Made by a program: the position numbers and the translations under genes. 29,804 nt of DNA, taken from the IMG/VR virus record IMGVR_UViG_3300007734_000553, positions 1 to 29,804 of that record; one strand, given 5' to 3'. The notes beneath the pieces were generated by a model. It ran no database searches and was not told the origin of the DNA. It saw only the letters and a program-made list of their open reading frames with translations. This document shows, piece by piece, positions 1 through 7,284 of this stretch; position 1 is the first letter of the stretch; the number at the start of each line of letters is the position of its first letter. The DNA comes from a virus.

Positions 1-296
1 GAGATCGAGGCACCCGTGCACACCGATCGGTACGTCATGGGCGTGGACGTCGGCGGCGGCGTTGGTGGGGACTACTCGACCATCGCCGTGGTGAGCGTGG
101 CGACCCGACAGCCGGTCTTCACTTGCCGCAGCAACAGGGCATCCCCTGCCGCATGGGCGCACAAGGTCATTCAGGTGGCCAGCCGCTACAACCAAGCCAT
201 GGTTTTGGCCGAGAGCAACAACCACGGCCACGCGCTTCTACAAGAACTCGACAACTGCGGCTATCGCAACCAGTGGCGCAATCCCAAGACCGGCAA
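1..296. repeat. Left copy of contig-end overlap (matches 29509-29804)
   Basis: Bases 1-296 align without gaps to 29509-29804. I count 11 differences (positions 51, 129, 153, 204, 231, 234, 235, 237, 238, 240, 246), seven of them within 231-246. The overlap lies inside the terminase gene, so it marks closure of a circular or circularly permuted assembly rather than a true repeat inside the virion genome. The differences suggest that two co-occurring strains were joined. Confidence 0.9.
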
Positions 297-615
297 GCCT
301 TGGGTCACCACGCTGCAAAGCAAGCTCGAAGCCTACGACACCCTGCGAGAGGCCCTCCCGATCATCAAGGTCATGGATCGCGTGACCTGGATGGAATTGC
401 GCAGCCTCACGATTCCTTCGGGCAAGGTCGCACCGGAGGCCCCTGGAGGGTGCTACGATGACTCTGCGATGGCGATGGCCCTGGCCCTCAGGTGCCTCGC
501 AGACGTGCCCGCATCATGGCGTGCCGCCCCCGTGGTGGCCACCCGCACCCGGGTCGATGCCCTGATCTCCGCCAGCCGAGCCCGGCGCATCCGCTCCGCC
601 AATCTGCCCTTCTGA
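1..615 (+). CDS. terL: Terminase large subunit, C-terminal part (gene cut by contig end)
   Basis: This is the nuclease half of the DNA-packaging motor, which cuts concatemeric phage DNA and works with the portal. The reading frame is open from base 1 and continues the gene that starts at 28567; joined through the repeated ends the protein is 518 residues, a normal terminase length. RNase H-fold nuclease acidic residues are visible: the Asp in GVDVGG (about residue 330 of the joined protein), the Glu in AESNNHG (about 385) and the paired Asp in YDDSAM (about 467-468). The stop at 613-615 is merged with a GAGG ribosome site for the portal gene at 625. An apparent GTG start at 16 is internal and should not be used. 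Function is from established terminase motifs; the joining is inferred from the end overlap. Confidence 0.93.
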   Translation, partial: EIEAPVHTDRYVMGVDVGGGVGGDYSTIAVVSVATRQPVFTCRSNRASPAAWAHKVIQVASRYNQAMVLAESNNHGHALLQELDNCGYRNQWRNPKTGKPWVTTLQSKLEAYDTLREALPIIKVMDRVTWMELRSLTIPSGKVAPEAPGGCYDDSAMAMALALRCLADVPASWRAAPVVATRTRVDALISASRARRIRSANLPF

Positions 616-624
616 GGTTCCCCG

Positions 625-2262
625 ATGCTGACTCCGCTCCAGGTGCAAGAGATCGTCAAGATCCACGACAACTACTGGAATGATCGTCGGTCGCGGATGC
701 GCGAGCTGCGCAACATTTACATGACTGACTTTTGGGGACAAGATCGGCTCAACAAGCGGTACGTCGACACGGTGCTGCGCACCGAGGTCCCCAAGGCCTA
801 TGCGGTCGTCGAGAGCTTCCTTGGCAGCCTGTATGCCAAAGCCCCCAGCGTGGTGGTGACCCCCGATCTTCGGGCCCGGGGCAACCCTCAGGTGGCCGCC
901 GCCACCGCGAACACTTACTTGAACGGTGTGCGCTCGCAGATCGAAGACGCCACGCGGCTGGCCTTGATCTATCCGTGCTCTTTCGTGAAGCTGGCCCCTG
1001 TCTCGTCGGTGGACCCGCTCAAGCGCGTGGCGTGCAGCGCCCTCTCCCCGTGGGAGGTGATCGTGGACGCCACGGCGTCGAGCTGGGACCAGCAGCGGTG
1101 GATCGGCCACGTCTACCTCATGCCGCTCGATGAGGCCGTGCGCCGGTACGGGCACGATCGCTCTGACTACCGGACGCGCACCTACGAGAAGTGGATCGAC
1201 GCCGCAGACGTGGGGGACCGCGCCTCCGTGTCCGCGATGATGGGCCAGCAAGACACCAGCGACGCGTGGGTGCGTGTCGCCGAGATCTACGACCTCACGA
1301 ACGACAAGCTCTTGGTTTGGTCCAGCGACTACAAGGGCGGCGAAGAGTTCTTGTTCTCGGGCGTCAAGGTCGAGGTCGGCTCCCTGGTCACCGGAGACAC
1401 CGAGGCCGAAGTGGTGCACGAGACCACCGGCATCCCCTACAAGTCGGCCAGTGGCCGCCCCATCGTGCCGATCATTCCGCTTTACTTCAGTCGCGATCCC
1501 GACAGTCCCCTGCGTGGTTACTCGCTGGTCAGTCGCAGCTATGATCAGTTCCGCGAGCTGAACGTCATGCGCACCTACAACGCCCAAGGCGTTCGGCGCA
1601 TGGCCCGCCAGTGGATGATGCGGGCTGGCTTCCTGAGCGAGGAGGCAGCCGCCAAGGTTCAGATGGGCATCGACGGCGAGATCATCGAGGTGGATCTGCC
1701 TCCCGGTGCCACGCTCGACGGCAACATCGTGCCCGTGCCGCAGACCCCGATCCCCGCCGATATGGCCATGTACGCCGCCACCGTCGAGGGGGATATTCGC
1801 GAAGCCGGTCTGCTGGCCCCTTTTACGAGAGGAGAGGTCACCAAGGCCACGGCCACGGAGCAGAACCTGCTGGCCAACTACACGTCGAGCGAAATCGGCC
1901 GCATGGCCCGCACCCGTGACGAGGTGATCAGCAGCATCGCCAAGGTCTACAACGTCATGCTGAGCGTGATCCTCGGCGACGAGAGCGAGCCCCTGGCCCT
2001 GCCCAACCCCATCGGGCCCACGATGCTGAGCGCCGAAGACCTCACGGGCGATTTCGGCTACTGGGCCGTCGATGCGGGCACCACCCCCGCCAGCGACATC
2101 GCCAAGCGCCAGGCGCTCGTCGAGCTCACTCCGATCCTCTTGCAGTTGGGCGTGGACGCCACCATGCTGCGGGATGAGCTCGTGCGCACCTACCAGCTGC
2201 CGGACACGTTCACCAAGACCGTTGAGCCGGCCCCCGCGGCCCCCACCACTCCTGAGGAGTAG
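625..2262 (+). CDS. Portal protein (head-tail connector)
   Basis: The 545-residue protein directly follows the terminase, as portals do. It should form the dodecameric ring at one capsid vertex through which DNA is pumped and to which the tail attaches. The N-terminal 100 residues are helical and charged, with a region around ESFLGSLYAKAP typical of portals. A middle segment around LSPWEVIVDATASSW resembles the common portal pattern in which the protein refers to its own folded wing region. The C-terminal third is helical with an Ala/Pro-rich tail. The ATG at 625 is supported by GAGG overlapping the upstream stop. Length fits podophage portals (roughly 500-700 residues). The assignment rests on position, length and sequence character rather than a single catalytic motif. 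Confidence 0.87.
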   Translation: MLTPLQVQEIVKIHDNYWNDRRSRMRELRNIYMTDFWGQDRLNKRYVDTVLRTEVPKAYAVVESFLGSLYAKAPSVVVTPDLRARGNPQVAAATANTYLNGVRSQIEDATRLALIYPCSFVKLAPVSSVDPLKRVACSALSPWEVIVDATASSWDQQRWIGHVYLMPLDEAVRRYGHDRSDYRTRTYEKWIDAADVGDRASVSAMMGQQDTSDAWVRVAEIYDLTNDKLLVWSSDYKGGEEFLFSGVKVEVGSLVTGDTEAEVVHETTGIPYKSASGRPIVPIIPLYFSRDPDSPLRGYSLVSRSYDQFRELNVMRTYNAQGVRRMARQWMMRAGFLSEEAAAKVQMGIDGEIIEVDLPPGATLDGNIVPVPQTPIPADMAMYAATVEGDIREAGLLAPFTRGEVTKATATEQNLLANYTSSEIGRMARTRDEVISSIAKVYNVMLSVILGDESEPLALPNPIGPTMLSAEDLTGDFGYWAVDAGTTPASDIAKRQALVELTPILLQLGVDATMLRDELVRTYQLPDTFTKTVEPAPAAPTTPEE

Positions 2263-2265
2263 TTC

Positions 2266-2766
2266 ATGCCCATCACCATCATCGCCTCCAAGAAGCTCCC
2301 CACCGAGCTCAAGTCGACCGCCGAAGAGGCGGACACCGCCATGGGTGAGGGCATCGCGGCCCTGATCCCGGCCCCTGAGAAGCCCTACAACCCCAAGGTG
2401 GTCACCGCCCTGGCCCAGGCCACCGCCAGCGTGGCGAAGCTCCTGGGACTCGACGTGAAGGCCGAATCGTACTCGGGCCCCGTGGCGGAGCTGGACCCCG
2501 ACCTGGCCCGGTTCCTGGCCATGCTGGAGAAGGCCGCCGCCGACTACGGCCAGCCGTTCCCCACGACCCTCGACTCCATCAAGGGCGACGGCGACCTCAC
2601 CGCGATCACCGCCCACCTGATCGGCCTCGCCAAGGATCGCGACTTCAAGGCGTTTCTCGCTGAGCCCGCCCCGGGCGAGTCTGTCGGCTCTGAAATGGGC
2701 GAAGAGATGGGCGGCTCGGAAGAGGAAGAGAAGAAGCCCTTCAACTTCGCCGCCCGGATGAAGTAG
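2266..2766 (+). CDS. Hypothetical protein between portal and scaffold, acidic tail
   Basis: I do not recognise this 166-residue protein. It begins three bases after the portal stop, with GAGGAG (2254-2259) inside the end of the portal gene as its ribosome site, so it is translationally coupled. The N-terminal two thirds are Ala-rich and predicted helical. The C-terminal 35 residues are strongly acidic (Glu/Gly-rich, with an EEEE run) and end in a short basic segment. Its place between portal and scaffold suggests a role in head assembly, for example as a scaffold-associated factor. That is an inference from position and composition only. Confidence 0.8.
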   Translation: MPITIIASKKLPTELKSTAEEADTAMGEGIAALIPAPEKPYNPKVVTALAQATASVAKLLGLDVKAESYSGPVAELDPDLARFLAMLEKAAADYGQPFPTTLDSIKGDGDLTAITAHLIGLAKDRDFKAFLAEPAPGESVGSEMGEEMGGSEEEEKKPFNFAARMK

Positions 2767-2770
2767 TCCA

Positions 2771-3241
2771 ATGCCAAGCGCGTTCGCATCGCTCGCTCAA
2801 AAGGTCAAGGCCGCCCTCGGATTTGGCCCCGGCAGTGATCGGTACAACGTCCCCACCACCCGTGGGGCGCAGTACCGAACCATGGCCGGCGGGCCGATGG
2901 CGAACCTGCAAGACGCCATCGAACGTCGCCAGCCATGCGCGTTCTTCTACGACGACAAGACGTCGGATGGCTCAGGGATGCGCCTTGGCAACCCCCACGC
3001 CATATGGGCCGCCACGAACGGATCGAAGTACCTGCATATGTACGTCGATCCTCGCTCGGCGACGGCCTCTGGCAGCCTGCCAGGGTGGCGCACGTTCTTA
3101 GTGGACCGCATCCGCGATGTGTCGGTCTATGACCTGGGCACCAACCTCTTTGGCCGCGCCCAAGAATTCAATGTCGCCCCCGGCTACAACCCGGGGTGGT
3201 ACTCTCGCAACGGCCGCCCGATCGTCTTGGTCGGGCGGTAA
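2771..3241 (+). CDS. WYL-like domain protein in the head module
   Basis: This 156-residue protein carries a pattern that resembles the WYL domain, an Sm-like beta-barrel best known as a ligand sensor in bacterial regulators. The visible parts are DAIERRQPCAFFYDD (about 48-62), then an Arg and Pro before the strand around KYLHMYVDP (about 86-94), then WRTFLVDRIRDVSV (about 106-119), which matches the usual F-x-x-D-R-I signature. No DNA-binding helix-turn-helix is attached. The gene sits between a portal-associated gene and the scaffold, starting five bases after the previous stop, so it is probably expressed with the head genes. Possible roles are a minor virion component or a regulator carried with late genes. 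The domain call is moderate; the role is unknown. Confidence 0.78.
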   Translation: MPSAFASLAQKVKAALGFGPGSDRYNVPTTRGAQYRTMAGGPMANLQDAIERRQPCAFFYDDKTSDGSGMRLGNPHAIWAATNGSKYLHMYVDPRSATASGSLPGWRTFLVDRIRDVSVYDLGTNLFGRAQEFNVAPGYNPGWYSRNGRPIVLVGR

Positions 3242-3264
3242 GCAACCAACAACTGGAGTCCTGC

Positions 3265-4056
3265 GTGACCACCCAGCCCATGACCAACGAGCAGATCGCC
3301 GCCGTCCTCTCCCAAGGTGAGGCCCCCGCCCCCCAAGGCGAGCCCGCCCGCGCAGCGCCCAAGGGTGGGGCCACGGCCCAAGAGCCGAGTCCCCCGGAGA
3401 CTGAGCCCGCGCCCAAGAGCAAACTCTCCTGGGAAGAGGCGGTGAAGACGGTTCCGCCCGACGTCGCCACGCTGATGCGAAACTTGCACGGCGAGTACAC
3501 CAAGAAGTCGCAGGAGTTGAGCCAGCTCAAGAAGGAATCGCGCCGTGAGCGTGAGGCCATGCTCAACGGCTCGAAGGAGATCTTGACCGGCCAGCCGAAG
3601 CCGCTCCCCGCCTACGACCCTTTCGATGAGTCGACCGTGCAGGCCCGTGTCGAGGCGGAGGTGCAGCGTCGCCTTCAGGAAGTTCTCGCCCCGATGCAGC
3701 AGGAGTACGAGGTGCTGGCGGCCGAAGAGTCGTACCGGGACTTCGTCTCCGCCAACCCCGATTTCGAGGCCGATACGGCCCTGCGCAACGCCGTGCAGGT
3801 GGCCCTTGAGGCCAACCCCTCACTCGATTTGGAGACCGCCTATTGGGCCGTCAAAGGCAAAATGGCGACCCAGGAGCGGGTGAAGGCTGAGGCCAAGGCC
3901 AAGGCCGAGAAGGAAGCAGCGAAGAAGGCGGCCCTCACCGGCACCGGACTGCCCCGCAAGGCGGGTGATCCCCGCGCCCCCGGCGTCGATCAACTCAAGA
4001 AGATGAGCAACGCTGATCTCCTGGCCCACGCGAAGGCGCTCAACGGCATCCGTTGA
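3265..4056 (+). CDS. Capsid scaffolding protein
   Basis: This 263-residue protein lies directly upstream of the major capsid gene, the standard place for the scaffold that guides prohead assembly and is then lost. It is hydrophilic, with an Ala/Pro/Glu-rich N-terminus, a charged helical or coiled-coil stretch (KKSQELSQLKKESRRERE, about 73-90), a Glu/Gln-rich middle and a Lys/Ala helix near the C-terminus. I chose the GTG at 3265 because TGGAG lies at 3254-3258 at good spacing; a longer in-frame start at 3196 would overlap the previous gene by 46 bases and lacks a ribosome site. The stop codon lies within the -35 box of the capsid promoter. No protease domain is visible, so scaffold removal is not explained by this gene. 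Confidence 0.86.
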   Translation: MTTQPMTNEQIAAVLSQGEAPAPQGEPARAAPKGGATAQEPSPPETEPAPKSKLSWEEAVKTVPPDVATLMRNLHGEYTKKSQELSQLKKESRREREAMLNGSKEILTGQPKPLPAYDPFDESTVQARVEAEVQRRLQEVLAPMQQEYEVLAAEESYRDFVSANPDFEADTALRNAVQVALEANPSLDLETAYWAVKGKMATQERVKAEAKAKAEKEAAKKAALTGTGLPRKAGDPRAPGVDQLKKMSNADLLAHAKALNGIR

Positions 4057-4081
4057 CGCCCCGCTGATTTTTCGCTATCCT
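4053..4081 (+). promoter_or_regulatory. Sigma70-like promoter for the capsid gene
   Basis: TTGACG (4053-4058) and TATCCT (4076-4081) are separated by 17 bases, the preferred sigma70 spacing. The -35 box overlaps the TGA of the scaffold gene. The site would add transcription of the capsid gene, the most abundantly needed product, on top of read-through from upstream. Confidence 0.75.
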
Positions 4082-4230
4082 ACAGGTAGCGGCAGGCACC
4101 GCGAGCCCACCCCACCCATAGTGTGGGAGGCCACCCGACGGTGCCTGATGCCATAAGCCCCTCGGCACTCCCTGGGAAGGGAACACGCCCCAAGTTCTTC
4201 TCGAAGACCCCTTCCCAATAGGAGCGCCCC
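4082..4230 (+). promoter_or_regulatory. Structured 5' leader of the capsid mRNA
   Basis: This 149-base gene-free stretch can fold into nested stems. CAGGCACCG (4093-4101) pairs perfectly with CGGTGCCTG (4139-4147) and encloses a CCCAC/GTGGG hairpin. GGGAAGGG (4174-4181) pairs with CCCTTCCC (4209-4216), ending four bases before the AGGAG ribosome site (4220-4224). Such a leader could stabilise the abundant capsid transcript or tune initiation. The pairing is read directly; the function is inferred. Confidence 0.6.
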
Positions 4231-5253
4231 ATGGCCGCCCCCAACAGTGTTCTGTCCACGACTCTGCAACTGCTCCGTGACAAGTTGGTGGACAATAGCT
4301 TCGTTTCTCACCCGCTTTTCGCCGCCATCGAGAGCGCCGGCAATCTGATCAAGGTGTCCGGTGGTTCGCGCGTCGAGCAGCCCGTGATCTTCGGCCAGCA
4401 CAGCCAAATCAGCGAGCTCACCAACGGCTTCGAGCCCGTCAACATGGCGGTGACCGATCCGTTCAACAGCGCCAAGTTCGAGTGGTGCAATTGGACCGCG
4501 CCGATCGTCCTGTCGGCCGTGGAGAAGGCCGCCAACAAGGGTGATCTGGCCATCGTCAACATCCTTGAGAGCAAGATGAAGAACGTCATGCTCGGTCTCA
4601 AGCTGGAAGTCAGCAAGACCGTCATCCAGGGCCCGGCCTACGCCGGCTCCAAGCTCTCCCAGCTCCAGACCCTGAACGGCATGACCACCGCCGCCAGCAC
4701 CGGATGGTTCGAGGGCGTGGCCAGCACCTCCCAGCAGAACGTGGTCGGTGGTCTGTCCAAGGTGACCTACCGCGCCAACAACTGGTACAACCAGTTCCTC
4801 GATGCGGGCGGCTCTTTCAGCCTCGAAGAGCTGGATCAGCTCATGATCAATTGCCAGATCTACAACCCGTACGGTGAACTTCCCGATCTGATCCTCATGT
4901 CGCCCAAGTGCTATGCGGCTTTTATGAAGGCGCAACAGTCCTACGTCCAGTATGTGTCTGCTTCTGGTCGCAACGAACTGGACAAGGGCATGGTCGGCAT
5001 GTGGCGCGGTGCGAAGATCTACGTGGACCCGAACCTGGGCTTCACCGCGCAGAACCCCGCGAAGGCCGTGTCCGCCTACGTCCTGTCCTCCAAGAATTTC
5101 CAGCTCTACACCGACACGGATGGGTTCTTCAACGTCGGCGAAATGCTGCCCGTGCCGGGCACCGCCACCGAGGCCGCCCAGGTGTTCTGCCGGATGCAGC
5201 TCGTGACCGGCCACCTGGCCAGCCACGGCGTGCTCCTCGACGCCGAGGCGTGA
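4231..5253 (+). CDS. Major capsid protein
   Basis: This 340-residue protein follows the scaffold, has its own strong promoter and leader, and is followed by a cement protein, which together identify it as the HK97-fold coat protein. Sequence character agrees: an N-terminal helical arm, a segment with SGGSRVEQPVIFGQHS (about 44-59) resembling the extended-loop region of many podophage coat proteins, a long alpha-rich spine around KGDLAIVNILESKMKNVM, and a C-terminal region with DLILMSPKCYAAFM and MWRGAKIYVDP, typical of the P-domain of this fold. No N-terminal propeptide or delta domain is obvious, in line with a separate scaffold. The ATG at 4231 has AGGAG at good distance. Confidence 0.92.
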   Translation: MAAPNSVLSTTLQLLRDKLVDNSFVSHPLFAAIESAGNLIKVSGGSRVEQPVIFGQHSQISELTNGFEPVNMAVTDPFNSAKFEWCNWTAPIVLSAVEKAANKGDLAIVNILESKMKNVMLGLKLEVSKTVIQGPAYAGSKLSQLQTLNGMTTAASTGWFEGVASTSQQNVVGGLSKVTYRANNWYNQFLDAGGSFSLEELDQLMINCQIYNPYGELPDLILMSPKCYAAFMKAQQSYVQYVSASGRNELDKGMVGMWRGAKIYVDPNLGFTAQNPAKAVSAYVLSSKNFQLYTDTDGFFNVGEMLPVPGTATEAAQVFCRMQLVTGHLASHGVLLDAEA

Positions 5254-5263
5254 TCGTGATCCC

Positions 5264-5300
5264 AACCGCGCGTCTTCCCTTCGGGTGAGGGCGCGCGGTT
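5264..5300 (+). terminator. GC-rich hairpin after the capsid gene
   Basis: AACCGCGCG (5264-5272) pairs perfectly with CGCGCGGTT (5292-5300) around a 19-base loop. No T-run follows, so it is more likely a partial attenuator or an mRNA 3'-end stabiliser that sets capsid against cement protein levels than a full intrinsic terminator. Confidence 0.5.
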
Positions 5301-5357
5301 GAGCCGATGACCTGTTCCGCAGGAACCCCAACCCCTTCTCTTTAGGTGAGACCTACC

Positions 5358-5810
5358 ATGGCCACTTCCACGATCGTTCAGTTCCTCGGCAACGAAGCCG
5401 CTGGCGGCACCTCCTCCACGATGAACCGCGCTCAGATCGAGACGTTCATCGCGGGCGGCAGCATCACCGCCGGCGACTTCGTCATCCTCGACACCTCCCA
5501 GACCGGCTCGGATCGCGACCTGTACGTGATCCAGTCGCCGGCCACCGCGGGCAACCCCCTCTGCATCGGCGTCGCCAAGACCGGCGCGACCGTTGGCCAG
5601 AAGGTCGACGTCGTCGTCGCTGGCTACTACGCCACCGCCAACGTCGTCACCGGCGTCCTGAAGGGTGAGGCCGTCGTCACCAGCGGCGCCACCGCTGGCC
5701 GCGCCCTCAAGTACGCCACCGGCACCCACACCAACACGGATGCCATCGCCGTCGCCCTGGCCGATGCCGCCAGCAACGTCGCCCCCGTCCACATCTTCAA
5801 GCACTTTTAG
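5358..5810 (+). CDS. Capsid cement/decoration protein (DUF2190-like)
   Basis: This 150-residue, beta-rich, Gly/Ala/Val/Thr-rich protein directly follows the capsid gene. The repeated short strands, for example ITAGDFVILDTS, CIGVAKTGATVGQKVDVVVA and GRALKYATG, resemble the barrel-like cement proteins (DUF2190 type) that bind the outside of expanded capsids and strengthen them. The ATG at 5358 is preferred over an in-frame GTG at 5346 because AGGTGAG (5344-5350) fits as its ribosome site. It lies between two strong hairpins (5264-5300 and 5823-5872) and so is likely its own expression unit with the capsid gene. The family assignment is from general sequence character. Confidence 0.82.
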   Translation: MATSTIVQFLGNEAAGGTSSTMNRAQIETFIAGGSITAGDFVILDTSQTGSDRDLYVIQSPATAGNPLCIGVAKTGATVGQKVDVVVAGYYATANVVTGVLKGEAVVTSGATAGRALKYATGTHTNTDAIAVALADAASNVAPVHIFKHF

Positions 5811-5822
5811 TCCTTGAGGATC

Positions 5823-5872
5823 GGCCCCGGTCGCCTTGCCGCTCCTGAAAAAAGCGGCGGGTGGCCGGGGCC
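5823..5872 (+). terminator. Probable terminator at end of head genes
   Basis: GGCCCCGG (5823-5830) pairs with CCGGGGCC (5865-5872), enclosing a second stem GCCGC (5838-5842)/GCGGC (5854-5858) with an A-rich loop. A pyrimidine-rich stretch follows (5873-5897). Placed just after the cement gene, it would end or weaken the high-level capsid transcript before the tail genes. Confidence 0.65.
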
Positions 5873-5915
5873 TTCTGCCTTCAACCTTCTTCTTCAAGAC
5901 CGCGTGGGGTGGTGA

Positions 5916-7277
5916 GTGAACCTCGGGAACCTTCGCAGCTTTTGCGGCAATCTCCTCGACTACGACCCCACGAACGCGACGTACACGGCGCAGCTCACCG
6001 CGTTCCTGAACGACGCCCAGGCGCGAATCCTCACGGACAAGCCGTGGGACTTCTGCCAGCGCGAAGGCGACGTCGACGTGCGCAACGATCAACCCGTGAC
6101 CGGGCTCGGCCTCGTCAACGGCTCGGCCACCGTCACCGGCGCGCTCTTTCCCCTGTCGATCAACCCGATCCTGCCCGGCAGCCTTTGGGACGGGTCCACC
6201 CTCGTCATCGGCTCCGAGTCCTACCAGATCGCTTGGGTCAGCGCGGCCAACACGCTGTACTTGACCACCGAGTTTCGCGGCACCAGCGGCACCTACGCCG
6301 GCACCGTCAAGAGCCGCGAGATCTACCTGCCCGCCGATACGGCCAGCGTCATGTCGGTGCTCGACAAGAGCCGCGGCATCCCCGTGCCCCAGGCGATGAT
6401 CTCGAAGTTCGAGCGCGACACGGCCCGCCTGGACCCGAACCTGCTGGGTGTCGCTGAGTGCTTCCTGCCCAGCCAAGGGCGTCGCATACCCGCCCCCCGT
6501 GCGGTCAACGGGGTGGCCATCACCACGCCCGGCGCGGGCCGCGGTGTCCGCACGCTCAACATCTACATGGTCAACGTGATCGGCCCCGCCCATCGCTTGG
6601 GCAGTCTCTACCGAGAGGATGCCAGCGCGGGGTTTGAGTCCGGTCTCTCCGCCGTGCAGACCATCACCCTGGCCGACAACCAAGAGATCACGCTCACCCC
6701 CGAGACGCTGCCCAACCTCACCGGGCTGTATCGGCGGTACTACTTCACGTGCCCCGACCTCGGCATCAACGCCCCCGTGCGTTTGGTGCACGCCGCGAAT
6801 TCGCCCCCTGGGCTCAACGTGGACACGGTCTCGCCTGCGGGCGGTGTGACCCTCGCCCCGAACACCAGCGTGGCCACGATCACGTCCCAGACCTTTCAAT
6901 CGCGGTCCATTCGGTACGTGCGCAGCAACGGGGTCTACCAGAGCATCCTGCTCTATCCGCACCCCAACCTGAATGCGTCGAACGCCTTCGCCGTGCGCCG
7001 TCTGGTGTCCCCGAGCGCCATGGAAGAGGACCAGGACGTGCCGCTGGTGCCGGAATCCTTCGCGCAGATCATCGCCTATGCCGCGATGGAACAGCTCGCG
7101 ATGAAGGTCAACAACATGGCCTTGGCCCAGGCCTACGCCCGCAAGCGCGACGTGTTGTACCAGAGCATGGAGGCGCGGTACCTGGGCATCGCCCCGCGGC
7201 GCATCGTCAAGGGAGACGGGGTGACCGGCCAGCGGTTCTATCCCAATCCCTTCGGCCCGCTCACCTTCACCCCCTGA
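5916..7277 (+). CDS. Head-tail adaptor / tail tubular A-like protein
   Basis: This 453-residue protein begins the tail module. The N-terminus (NLRSFCGNLLDYDP, then AFLNDAQARILTDKPWDF) and the C-terminal helical part (about 370-430, SFAQIIAYAAMEQLAMKVNN followed by ALAQAYARKRDVLYQSMEARYLG) resemble adaptor proteins such as T7 gp11, which sit under the portal and carry the nozzle. Between them lies a long beta-rich insertion (about 50-360) not typical of the shortest family members; T7 gp11 is under half this length, so extra domains are present. I chose GTG at 5916 because a G-rich ribosome site (GGGGTGG) precedes it. Its position just before the nozzle gene supports the call. The assignment is inferred from order and ends of the protein. 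Confidence 0.75.
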   Translation: MNLGNLRSFCGNLLDYDPTNATYTAQLTAFLNDAQARILTDKPWDFCQREGDVDVRNDQPVTGLGLVNGSATVTGALFPLSINPILPGSLWDGSTLVIGSESYQIAWVSAANTLYLTTEFRGTSGTYAGTVKSREIYLPADTASVMSVLDKSRGIPVPQAMISKFERDTARLDPNLLGVAECFLPSQGRRIPAPRAVNGVAITTPGAGRGVRTLNIYMVNVIGPAHRLGSLYREDASAGFESGLSAVQTITLADNQEITLTPETLPNLTGLYRRYYFTCPDLGINAPVRLVHAANSPPGLNVDTVSPAGGVTLAPNTSVATITSQTFQSRSIRYVRSNGVYQSILLYPHPNLNASNAFAVRRLVSPSAMEEDQDVPLVPESFAQIIAYAAMEQLAMKVNNMALAQAYARKRDVLYQSMEARYLGIAPRRIVKGDGVTGQRFYPNPFGPLTFTP

Positions 7278-7284
7278 GGCCAAC

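Noticed and set aside
16-18. GTG at 16 as start of a 199-residue gene
   Set aside because: The frame is open from base 1 and continues the terminase across the contig ends, so this is an internal codon.
514-2616. Long open frame on the reverse strand (700 codons) opposite the portal gene
   Set aside because: It mirrors portal codons in a high-GC genome. It has no ribosome site or family motif, and its composition (Gly/His/Arg/Val-rich) is typical of antisense frames.
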